Of a stretch of DNA of 64,000 nt, positions 1-12,500 are shown piece after piece. Made by a program: the position numbers and the translations under genes. This stretch comes from Gordionus sp. m RMFG-2023 (Eukaryota > Nematomorpha > Gordioida > Chordodea > Parachordodidae). The stretch lies in NCBI RefSeq assembly GCF_954871325.1, contig NC_088778.1:20693120-20757119 (forward strand), given 5' to 3'. The notes below the pieces were generated by a model. That model ran no database searches and had not been told where the DNA came from. It was given only the letters and a program-made list of their open reading frames with translations. The first letter of the stretch is position 1. Each line of letters starts with the position of its first letter.

Positions 1-780
1 TAGATAAGTGACAATTGTCATAATCGTTATTTTTAAACTTTTTTGAATTTTTATGACGCAAATGTGTAAAAATATAGGTTGTAAACATGTTAAATAAAAA
101 TTTGGTGATAATTTGTACCATAGATAAGTGACAATTATCATAATCGTTATTTTTAAATTTTTTTGACGTAAATGGGCTAATGAGTTTTACTAACATGTTT
201 AAATAAAACTTCAGTGAAATTTTAATTTAACATGTTTATAATCTATATTTTTACCAATTTGCGTCAAAGAATTCAAAAAACTTTAAAAATAACGATTATG
301 ACCATTGTCACTTGGGTAACTGATATTTTATTTAATCATGTTAGCAATACTTATTTTAGCCTATTTACGTATAATAAACTTTAAAAATAACGATTATGAT
401 AATTGTCACTATTTTTAATTTAACATGTTAGCAATAATTTTTGCCCATTTGCGTCAAAATTTAAAATATCGATTATGATAATTGTCATTTTTATATGGTA
501 CATCGTAATTGAAATTTTTATTTAACATGTCAAAAATACATATTTTTGCCCATTAGCGTCACAAAAATCTAATATATTTAGAAATATCGATTATGAAATT
601 ATAAAAGATTTCACCTGAAAATTGTTTATTTATAATAAAATTCACAAAAGAATTCCTCAAAAAAGATTTATTTACAGAGAAGATTTAAAATTCTTACCAA
701 ATCAAAATATGTTCAAAAATCTTTTTGAACCATTTTCAAAATTTAATCATATTTCATTTCATAATATAATAATAATACAA
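1..780. repeat. Partial foldback-type repeat (approx. 120-bp units, direct then inverted)
   Basis: About two direct units of roughly 120 bp (motif tagataagtgacaattgtca plus a run like aacatgttaaat) fill 1-215. Inverted copies of the same unit follow to about 600. The next 150 bp (approx. 600-750) match the reverse complement of 4750-4840. This is the same arrangement as the arms of the large foldback element at 4111-8696, so I read it as a truncated second copy running off the left edge of the window. No ORF is present. The right boundary is approximate. Confidence 0.65.
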
Positions 781-982
781 TATTAACATTAAATAATAAA
801 TTATTTTACTAAAATTAAATATATAATAATTACTGCTTGGCATATATTACGGAACGCTGACGGACGATTAGCCGATACAGAATTTTTGACTAATTTACTT
901 TTAGCCGATTTTTAGGCTAAGCTTAATTAGGCTTAGGGGTAGTTTTTAGCAGATTACGCGACACTATGTATTGATTAAAATA

Positions 983-3458
983 AGGGTTGTGCATTTGACC
1001 GCCAAATACGATTCAGTCAATTGACCGGTAAAATATTATCAAATATGGTTAAATTCAAATAAATGTTTTTTACACCAATATTAACTTTATTTTGTATATA
1101 TATAATATTGTAATGAATCTATGTATTATTAAATTTCATAAATTTTTTAATTCATTCCATAGTTAATGTTTCGCCCTCCGTGGCAGAGTCTTGTTCCGAT
1201 TCATATTCAATATCATTATTTTCTTTAATATTTAATCAATCTTAAATTATGGTCCTGTTGTAGAAGTTTTCAATCGATTTCTGTTTTTCATATGAATATT
1301 GCCCCAAACCGACCAATTTCTTTCTGAATAAGAAGTCGAACTAGGAAATGTTGGTAAAATATTAGCTACTTCTCTTAATGGACAAGGTGGGCAAAGTGCA
1401 TTCCATCAGTTTGAGGCCGAAATCTGATGAAATTTATTATATCACTTAAAATATTTTGATTATCATCACCTTGTAAAATACCTAATTCTTGTATTAAATC
1501 ACATGCTTCATCAAATTCAGTATTAGTAAGATGCTCCCCTTGATATTGGGGGTCCAATAAATAAGCAGCATTGTAAGCACATGTATTTACATCATTTTTT
1601 TTTCTCTTTTCAAACATAATTTTAATTTTTTTTTTCTTCAGGTGGAGAAAATATAGAATTATGGCATGATTGTATTATGTGATTTTCCAAATTATGCATC
1701 TCGTTTTTTACGTGAGCCAAAGTACATTTATCCTCTTGCACTTACAACAATGAGGTTGCTAAAGGTTGTAGTATAGCTAAAAAAATTAATTTTTCATCCA
1801 AAATATTTCTTCATTTAATATATTATTGGTAATTTCTACAAATATCACATACAACTTCTTCAACAACTGATGCTTTCAGATCTTACCTATTTTATTGACC
1901 ATGCCCATCTTGTTTGGCTAATTGTACTTAATGTAGATGGTATACCATGTTGATCCTTATTACGGGAAAATACTGCAGCCGGTATGTGTTTATTCTTGAA
2001 AAATTTAACAGTTTTTCTAATTATTGAAATATGGCAACTGAAGTCGTTCAATCTTTCAAAATCGTGAAAGAATAATTGCTACTTATGAGCGCACAATTAT
2101 TACATTGTATATGATTATAAATAGATTCAGATTTTAGAATTCTCCAGGCTACTTTCATGTTAGCGGCATTATCAGTAACTAAATAATATACTTTTATCGG
2201 ATTCAATTCATGAATTACATTTTTAAATTCCTGGGCAATATAATATGTCGTATGTTTTCCTCACTATTTAAAAATTTGTAGAATACTGGAACAGGCGTCA
2301 TCACCATAAAATTAATAATACTCTCGTTTCTGATGTTGCTCTAGCTATCTGACACAATATTGATAAGTGAGGAGCTTTATCTATTATATAAGTAACTCTC
2401 GCCTCCACATCTCCTGACGCTTTGTCTAGAAGATTACCATCTATCTGCCTTCGCCTGGGTAAAGTGTAAATAGGACGTAATTTTTTAAAGAATTCTTGGG
2501 TGTAGGGATTTTCAGTGATGTGGAAAGGTATCGCATATAGAGCCTCTGCAAACAATTGATCGAGCTCATTTTTTTCTTTGGGATTCATTCTATATATGAA
2601 ACCGGTTATACAAGATTGAAGTTTACATTTAATCGCCTTGCTTATAGATTGATCAGAGATAATGGAATCAAATTTTTAGAGTCATAAGACAAAATATTGT
2701 CAATTTGATAATCATTCTCACTAATTTCACCCAATTCTTCATTAGAGGTAGAAGTATTACAAATTACATTTATGTGATTTTTTGTAGAGGTTGATATTTT
2801 GGAATTTGAATAAAATTTTCCTTAATTATAGCAGGGCACATAGAACAGCTGCTTAATAAATGATTGACCATTCTATCAACGTGGGTAATATAGGACATCT
2901 TGCAAAACCTGCATACCGATTTAACTGATTTACCATCGTGTACTTCTTGAAAATGTTTTCAAACTTGATGCTTCGGTTTGACCAAATTTAACTTTAAAAG
3001 ATTTTGAAAAGTTAATCAATCTTAATTATTTTTACGACTCAATGATTTGTATATAAATATAAAACTTTTTACCAGTATTGAATATATTATTTTGTAAATT
3101 TGACCAGAACAACTAAAAAGAAAATATTTATAAATTCAAATGTAGCAAGTGGAAGTAAAATAAAGAATAATTAATATAATTTATACCCAGCTAAATATTA
3201 AATAAAATTTAAATTTATTAAAAAATAAACCATGACTGCTAAATTATTATATTTATTTATTTTAGTAATAAAAAAATTCTTTTGTTTTCGATTCCTTCAT
3301 GATACAAATGTAAATTTTAAATAAATTGTGACCTAATAAGATTGATAAACATGCTTTTAATGCATATTTGTTAATTATATTAAAATATTTGCCAATAATA
3401 TTTTAGAGTATTTAACCGGTCAAGTACTCCTCCGGTCATTGACCAAAATGCCAACCCT
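983..3458 (-). mobile_element. hAT-family DNA transposon relic (DUF659-like transposase), degenerate
   Basis: The ends are inverted copies starting agggttg (agggttgtgcatttgacc on the left, tgccaaccct on the right), with further ttgaccgg motifs inside both ends. A 10-bp direct copy gattaaaata flanks the element at 973-982 and 3459-3468. Minus-strand frames carry hAT transposase pieces: a BED-finger-like Cys/His segment near 2880-2960; a piece reading LVTDNAANMK near 2150-2190, typical of DUF659 transposases; and AAYLLDPQYQGEHL near 1535-1575, typical of hAT C-terminal regions. Frames are broken by many stops and shifts, so it is non-functional. It lies in the integrin intron just left of the first visible exon. 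A deletion derivative lies at 56591-57187. Confidence 0.8.
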
Positions 3459-3514
3459 GATTAAAATAATCAGTTGGTAATTATATTTTCTCAATTTTCT
3501 TAACATTTTTATAG

Positions 3515-6500
3515 ATCTCGTCCAATAATCAACGTATTTTCTGATGTTCGGGAACTTCCAAACGCGTTAGACCCTCAAAATCCGTCGGCCTTTTCTTGCC
3601 CTGACTCCTTTAAAAATAATTACTCAAGTTCCAATGCTAAGCGACGGAATATGGAAATTTGTTTTCCTATCAAGGTATGCTTCCGGTTTGGGGCTCATCC
3701 TTCTTCAACCTTCAATTCGGGATTAATGATCCGTTACACACTAAGAGCTGAAAAATTTGGGTTGGATATCAAAAAACCTTTTTCAAGAATTAGTTTTTTA
3801 CCTCGAAGTTCTAATGAATTAAATTATGACTGGGCAGTTCTTCCATTCGACGCCACTCCACCCGAAGGTTTAGGACTGTAGCTATTATTTGCTTAATCTA
3901 TTATTATATAATATATTATTATATATATGTCGTAGGGACATGGAATCCATTGGGATTCGGAATTTCTCGATTATAAATCATTTACCGAGGGTGATTTTTA
4001 TTTTTCTGGTTTAACCGAAAATGTATTCTAGTGTGTAAAGTACTACTTACCCTATTAATTTTAGACAATTTTCGCCATTAAATTTTCTTATATACCCTAT
4101 ATGGTTCCATGTCAATTCAGAGAAGCTTTTATCACGAAATTTTTATCGCGAATGAATTTTATAGCGAAACTTTATTCGCAAATTCACATTAGAGAATACT
4201 TTTCCGCGAAGACTATATCGCGAATTTTTTATAGCGAAACCTTTAAAGCGAATACATTAGAGCGAATACATTAGAGCGAATCAATAATCGCGAAAATTTT
4301 GAAATCATTATTTTTATAATAGTTACTAATTGGACAAATCTTTTATTAAATTTTTTTGCAAAATACAATAATCTTCACGAATCGACAAAATTAATGAATT
4401 ATTACATTACAAAACCATAAATTTTCGAATAAATATTATTTTTTCAAGAAAAATATATTATAAAAAGAATAATAATCTTGATTGACATTTTCTTTAAAAT
4501 AAATAAACATTTTTTATTCTCTTTAATTTAACATCTGCAACAATTATCGCGCGAAAACTATTTCGCGAAATATTTCGCGGCCTAGTATTAAATTATTTAC
4601 TTATTTTTATTAAAATAATTTATTTTATTTATATTATATTATGAAATGAAATATTTGATGTTTTTTTAATAAAAAAAAATTATATGCTACTATTGTAATA
4701 ATTCAATTTATTAGTTATTTTCACGCCGAAAATTTTAAGCCAAAAATATTTATTGAATTTTAAATCTTTTTTGAGGAATTCTTTTGTGAATATTATTATA
4801 CATAAACAATCTTTTAGGTGAAATCTTTTATAGTTTTTTTAATCATTTTTAAAAAATTATCTATTTTTTAAGTATATTAAAAGAGATGGTTTTTCTAAAT
4901 AATTTTTTTTTAAAATAATTATAATAAACATTTTTATATTATTTTATATGATCTTTTTAATGATAATATTTTAATGTGACAATTGTCATTCGTTATTTTT
5001 TAAGATTTTTGATATAAAAAAGTAAAAATATCATTTATATTGTAAAGATGTTAAATTATAAATTCAATGAAGATGTTACTTGGAAAAATAACAATTATTA
5101 TAATTGGTATTTTTTTAAACATATTAGATTTTTTTTGACGCTAATAGGAATATATGTATTTTTAACATGTTAAATTAAAATTTCAAAGATATATCCCATA
5201 TAAAAGCAAGTCGTAATCGTTATTTTTAAAGTTTTTTAAATTTTAGACGTAAATGGGTTAAAATAAGTATTGTTAACATTTTTAAAAAAACTTCAGTGGA
5301 GTTGTACCCTAGATAAGTGACAATTGTCATAATCGCTATTTTTGAAGTTTTTTGAATTATTTTGACGAAAATGTGTTGGAATATATTGCTAACAAGTTAA
5401 AATAAAATTTCAGTTAAGATGTACCATAGATAAGTGACAATTGTCATAATCGTTGTTTTTAAAGTTTTTTGGATGCAAATGGGTAAAAATATAGATTGTA
5501 AACATGTTAAATTAAAATTTCATGAAGATATATCATAGAAAAGTGACAATTGTCCTAATCTATTTTTAAAGTTTTTTGAATTTTTTTGGACGCAAATGGG
5601 TTAAAATATAGAGGGTAATCCATTTTTGCCATATGTTAATAAAATTCAAAATCTAATATTAAATTTATAGCATGTTGATTGTATCATATTGATAAATAAT
5701 ATTCATATGGTTTTTAGGTTTTTTTCATAAAAATCTTACCCTAAATTCAGACTCAGCACGATTTTGTCATGAGTATACAAAAATATTTGCTAACTGTGAA
5801 TGCAGGGTTATACATTTTAATAGATGTAGAATTAAAATTAATTAATTAAAGGAATAAGATTGTGGATCCATATCTTAAAAGTTTAATATTTAACATGAGT
5901 TAGAACCCTCGTTAATAAATACTTTGATATTTTTATCAAATTTTTAGCAGGATAAAATGTACAACGATTATTAGCATGAAAATTGCCATTTGTTTTTTTG
6001 TTTCGACAAATGGTACCAACACATTTCTCAAAAAAGAATATAAAGAACTAAGATTGTAATAATTGGTATTCTAAATTATTTTAATTAAATTTAAACAAAA
6101 TATATTTATTTGAATAATTTCTCAAAAAAATATTGGAAAACTTTGAAAATAACGACTATGACAATTGTCACTTTTCTATTGTACATCTTCATGAAATTTT
6201 AATTTAACATATTTACAATCTATATTTTTACCCATTTGCATCAAAAAATTAAAAACAACAATTATGACAATTGTCACTTATCTAAGGTAAATCTTCACTA
6301 AAGTTTTATTTAAACATGCTAGTAATACTTATTTTAACCCATTTTCGTCAAAAAATTTAAAAATAACGATTATGACACACTTTTTTTAAGGTACATCTTC
6401 ATGAAATTTTAATTTAACATGTTTACAATCTATATTTTTACCAATTTGCGTCAAAAAACTTTAAAATTACGATTATGACAATTGCCACTTATCTAGGGTA

Positions 6501-9500
6501 CATCTTCATTGAAATTTTATTTAAACATGTTAACAATACTTATTTTTGCCCATTTACGTCAAAATATTTTTAAAAATAACTATTATGACAATTGTCGCTT
6601 TTATATGGTACATCTTAATTGAAATTTTAATTTAACATGTTAAAAATACATATTGTTGCCCATTAGCGTCAAAAAAATTTAATATGTTTAAAAATATCGT
6701 TTATGATAATTGATTTTTCCAAGGAAAATCTTTTGAATTTATAATTTCACATCTTTACAATATAAATGATATTTATACCCTTTTGTGTCAAAATTTTAAA
6801 AATCTTAAAAAATAACGAATATGACAATTGTCATATTAAAATATTATCCTTAAAAAGACTGCCACTCTCGGGGTATATTATTTTATTTTTTTTATGTTAT
6901 TTTTTTTAAAATTAATAAATCAATTTTTTATTTTTAAGATATTTAAAAAAAGTTTTTTCTACAAATTTTTATTTAAGATATTTAAAAAAAAAAATTTCTA
7001 CAAAATTGGGATTATATAGGAATTCTTAATTCCGCATATTTAAGATATTTTCAGGAGAATTTTGTCTACAAATTTAATTTTTTTTGTGGTAAAATATAGG
7101 AATTCTTAATTCCGCATATTTAAGATATTTTTAGGAGAATTTTGCCTAAAAATTTAATTTTATATTTAATCTACAAATTTTTATTTGGGATAAAATAGAC
7201 CCCACCTTTGAAGTTTAAGGATTTTTTTTAATCTTTCTAGTGAAGGGTTAAATCGAAATATAGTATATAATGACGCAATTAAATATATTGTTAAAATTTA
7301 TACACGAAATATAGTATTAAATATCTAATTTTATTCATTAAATTGAAATATATTATTAAAATTAATAAATTCTATGAAATATATTATTAAAATTAATAAA
7401 TTCTAAAAATATTTTAAATATGCGGAATTAAGAATTCCTATATTTTAACCCCAATTTTGTAGAAAAAACTTTTTCAAAATATCTTAAATAAAAATTTATG
7501 GAAAAAACTTTTTCAAAATATCTTAAATATAAATTTGTAGAAAAACTTTTTTAAAATATCTTAAATAAAAATTTGTAGAAAAAACTATTTTAAAATATCT
7601 TAAATAAAAAATTAAATTTGTAGGCAAAATTCTCCTAAAAATATCTTAAATATGTGGAATTAAGAATTCCTATATTTTACCACAAAAAATTAAATTTGTA
7701 GGCAAAATTCTCCGAAATTTAAATATGAATTAAAAATTCCTATATTTAATATTAATTTAACCCCAATTTTGTAGAAAAAAACTAAATATCTTAAATAAAA
7801 ATTTGTAGAAAATTTTTTTTTAAAAATATCTTAAATAAAAAATTGATTTATTAATTTTAAAAAAAATAACATAAAAAAAGATATTATAAAAAAAATAACA
7901 AAAAAATAATAATACCGAAAGTGGCAATTTACCAAAAAACATAAAAAAGTTTAATATAGATATTCTTGAAATTATTTATTAGAATAACCACCTCTTTTAA
8001 TATACTTAAAAAATAGATAATTTTACAAAAATGATTTTATAAAAAAACTGTAAAAGATTGCTTATTTATAATAAAATTCCCAAAAGAACACCTCAAAAAA
8101 GATTTATTTACAAAGAAAATTACAAATTTTTATATCAAAATATGTTCAAAAAATATTTTTTGCTTAAAATTTTGGGCGCGAAAATCATTAATAAATTGTA
8201 AAAAATAATATTACAATAGTAGCATATCATTTTTATAACATCAAATAACAATGTTGTTTTCATTTAAATAAAGGCATTCGCAATATAAAGTGTTGTGCAG
8301 ATTTGATGCAAGACATTTCCATATTTTTTAATATATTCGCAAATATAATTAATTGATTTGCGAGACAATATATAATCAATTTTTACAAGTTAAATAATTT
8401 TATTTACAAACGAATTAAAAAATATGGAAATGTTTTGAATTAAATCTGCACACCACTTATTTATTGTTTCGCGGTAATGCGCTCACGATAATGACTTTTC
8501 GCAAACATATTCGCGATAAAAAATTCGCTGTAATGGGTTCATGTAAAATGTTTTTTTTAAAATAAATTCGCGATAATGGCTTCGCGAAATTGTCTTCGCT
8601 ATAAAAAAATTCTCGGAATTGGTTTCGCGATATTAACTTAGCTATAAAATTTTTTTGTGTAAACGACATTCGCGATAAAAGTTTAGCTGAATTGACCTGA
8701 TACACTATATATGCTAAAATACTTTTCCTGTCAAATTATATTTTTGAAATTTAAAAATCTACCTCAGTAATGATTTAAAATTAAGAGATTCCCTATACCC
8801 ATGGTTTCCATATCCCAATACGACATATATAATGATTTATTTTCATAACAATGCAAAAATATAAAATAGATAAAAGTTTTATGACGTCAAATATTCTCAA
8901 ATTGGCCCCACAAATTTCTCATCAATATGTATGCGATGTTAAGGTGGCTTTTCTTAAGGTTACAAATTGATTCTTTAATATCCTAATCATCGTTATAAAT
9001 CTAGCCGGACACCAAAGACTTTCTTCGACCAATTTCTTTTCAATTGACGGTTAATCTGACTTCAAGCATTCCTGAACAGTTTACAGATGAATTATTAGTC
9101 GATATAAATACCTATCCAATATTAAATCAAGATGTGGCTATTAAAACTTTTCAAGTTGTGCACAATTTAATTTTAAAAAGATTATCGTTTGAATAGGTTC
9201 AGTTTTTGAAAGATTGTGGTGAAAATGATATATGCGAGAGTGAATTACAATTAGAAACTTTGTTAAAGTTACCATTGTAACATTTTATATAATTAATTTA
9301 TATATATTATATTAATAGATCAAGAGAAAAGGTTCCAATTTTGACCTTAGGTCAGAACAAAGAACTTAGTTTACAAACATCAGTCGAAAATTTTGGTGAA
9401 GCTGCCTATGAAACAGAATTGTTTGTTCATTTTTCTAGTGGCATAAACTATATTGGCGTTAAAGTGCCATCTATATTATTTTCAAATAACGTAAAAATTT

Positions 9501-12500
9501 TAATTAATTGTAATAATCAAAATATTATTATATTACTTGGTAAGTTTTTTTTAAGACATTCAAACTAATTATCTAATTTTAGACCTGTGCAGCCGCCAAT
9601 GATTTTTAATAATTAATGTCACCGCCAAATGTATCAACGCTCTCTTCATGCGCCACCGATGTAAATTCGAGTGGCATATGGCGGTGTGATATATACTTTT
9701 GATTATTATTTAAAATATTTATTATTTATAGCAGAAAATAATATTAAATATATTTCGAAAGATATATTTAACCTATTAAAAAATACAATATTATTTTTTT
9801 TAAAATATTAATTGCTTTTGTTTAACAAGTTGCAATATGAAACAGCTTGTTATACATATTAAAAACAGTATAAATTTACAGGTATATATTATATCTTATT
9901 TTGTTTTAGTCGCAGTTTATGCATCACATGAGATAATATGAAATTTATTTTTTATGAAATAAAATTATAACTATTCTTTTTATTTTAGATAAAATATAAA
10001 TATAGCAAAAATATTAAAAAATCATATAACAAATTACAGTATATACTTGCAAGCGAACCCCTTTTTTGAAATTTTTTATAATAAAAACTAATAGAAATAC
10101 CATTAAAAGAACCTGTGTTGCTGCAGATAAAGTCCTTTGTAATTTATACTTCCAAATTAATTTAGCTAAAAAAGGTTCTTTTGCTCAATACGTTTATTTC
10201 CCAAGAATCTAGATAAAAGAGTATATATTCATGACAATTATAATTTTACTTAATCTGATTTCTTCTCCGTTTATTGGTGATTTTTAGGTTGGCCAGTTTC
10301 CACTCTAATTTTTCTTTTCCATTTTTGACACGAAAAACAAGACAGATGACTGGGTAAAGAGATGCACTTTTATGGAAATAGGAGGGGAAAAACCTAGAGG
10401 CCCAAGATGACATGGATAAAGGTGATAGCAGCGGATAGGAGAAAAATGAATCTTAAAAATATTGATGCTCAAGACTCTCAAAAATGGAAAAGAAAAATCA
10501 GAGGGGAAACTGGCCAACCTAGAAATCGCCATTAAATGGAGGAGAAGAATGAAGATGAAAGCTAAAATTGTTCATTTTAAAAGTAAATTTGTCTTAATTA
10601 TTTTTAAAATATTTGAATTTTTTATTATTAGTTATCCAATCAAATATTTTTCGAAAAATTAATACACCAAACTTGAGACATTTATTAGGTGAACATAATA
10701 TATCATGGAAATGAAAAGAAACAGGAAAAATCAAAACAAACATTTAAAACCATTTTTCAAATCCACTGTAAAAGCTTCCAGTGGCTTGAAAAAAGACACT
10801 GGATTAGGGAGGAATTTTGTTCTCTTTTGCAAAATTTTATGCCATTCTTCCATAAATAATATTGGAACGCAAGATATTTTGAATGTATTAGCAAAATAAA
10901 CCCAACTTTTTTATTGTGTCAAAATATATAATTTTTTTATTTTAACAGTTAAAATATAAAATTATGATAAAATAAACTTTATCTAGCATTTAGCACTTTA
11001 TTTTAAAATGTTTTATCTGTACATTACATATTACAATTTTCAAGAATAAACTATTTAAAATCAAATTGAATTTTTTAATTGATCATGATTTTTTTTTAAA
11101 TATTAATTTTCAATTTGTGGAAATAGAGCATTATTTAAGATAAAAAAAACTTAGCCGACAGAATAACGCTTAGTCGGAGCATATTAGATGATATTTATCT
11201 ATCAAAGCTCATACACAACAGCAATTAATATCGGCTCTTAATATGTAGACTAATAAATATAAACGAAGAAATTATATTACCTCTATATTTTATGAACTAG
11301 ATAATAATTTAAATATTGCATACATTGGCTACTCGTCATGTTATTGAAAAATATACTGGGGAGACTATTCTATTGGAGGTTCATAAATAAAATTGAAAAA
11401 GAATTTAATTCAAGTCTAAGAAAATTCATATGGATAGGAATGCAGGATCTATGAAAAATCAAGTCATAAAAACAATATTGAGGATCAGACTATAAAGATA
11501 TTTTGGCTAAATATATCATTCTTCACCATATTGGAGAAACAAGAAAATTGGACTTGAAAAGAGTGTTATACTCTATTTTCATCTTATATATTAACAGTAG
11601 CGTCCTCAAAATTTTGAATATTTTTATGCTAATTGTATTGATAATGCTAGCTAAAGAAGGGTAATTTTTAAAATAATATTTTGAGCCAGCCTGAATTTCA
11701 TACTGGGTTCACTTTGAATAATATTCAATCTTAATAAAATTATTTAAACACAAGATAATTATTAGCCAATAAAGTCTTTAAATTGATGTTATAATTTGAA
11801 TAATATTATCATAAATTCGAATTCAAAAATTTGCATGACAAATTTTATTTCAAAAAGTTGTTACCAATAAATAATAATCTAAGTTTAAAAAAATATCCGG
11901 CGCTGCCGCGCCATCGTCTTTTTTCATGGCGGTGTCATATTTAAAAAGCCACCACCAGCTGATCATTTATAAAAAGAAGCTCTACCGCCGATAAAGCTTC
12001 GGACACAGGTCAATCTATATTTAAAATAAAACAAAAGCAATTTTTATTTTGCGATTATCTTTTTAAAATAACTTATTTTACCCTTAAAATTTTTATTTAT
12101 ATCAAGAAAAAATTAAAGAATTATTTGTGTTCATTAATCAATGAAACATTGATAAAGTGTGAAATCGGAAATCCACTTAAAGCGGACGACAGAGTAAGTT
12201 TTATAAATATGACTACAAATGACATCATTTAGATATTATATTTAACGTAAATTTTATCAGAGTTGGGCAAAAAAAATTTTAAATAAAATTATTTATTAGT
12301 GTTGTAACGTTACTTCAAAAAGAAACGCGTTACTCGTTATGTTTCAAAAAAGGTACTTTTGGTAATATATTTTTTTTAACAACAATTAATTTTCAAAATT
12401 TTGATTAGATAAACAATGGCGCTACCTGCAATTTACAGTTAGCCCGAATTCGGGGCAAAGTATGAAAATACACAAAAATATAAAATATCTTGTATACTTC

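Larger units (their letters stand above)
4111..8696. mobile_element. Large foldback (long inverted repeat) element A, non-coding, with two nested insertions
   Basis: The ends are inverted (gtcaattcag at 4111, ctgaattgac ending 8696). Inside each end lies an imperfect tandem array of a roughly 20-bp motif (tcgcgaatttttatagcgaa on the left, its complement on the right: 4125-4300 and 8460-8690). Further in, matching arms follow: 4690-4840 pairs with 8030-8200, 4850-4920 with 7975-8040, and direct 120-bp units at 4973-5640 pair with inverted units at 6130-6840. Once the two internal insertions (6860-7926, 8289-8457) are removed, the centre of symmetry falls near 5.9 kb. There is no ORF of note. 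It fills the integrin intron between the exons ending 3867 and starting 8870. No clear target duplication was seen, and its mobility class is not assigned. Confidence 0.75.

Noticed and set aside
3651-3881. Stand-alone 76-codon ORF with its own start at 3651
   Set aside because: It is the 3' part of the first visible integrin exon. The frame is open from the acceptor at 3515, and the donor at 3868 precedes the apparent stop.
1-6840. CRISPR-like array suggested by regularly spaced gtgacaattgtca words
   Set aside because: Units are about 120 bp, degenerate along their whole length and part of inverted foldback arms in animal DNA.
8457-8705. 82-codon minus ORF rich in LLSRI repeats
   Set aside because: Translation of the GCGATAAAA tandem array at the end of foldback element A.
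10305-10662. Opposed ORFs of 75 and 66 codons
   Set aside because: They arise from the hairpin at 10258-10556 read on both strands.
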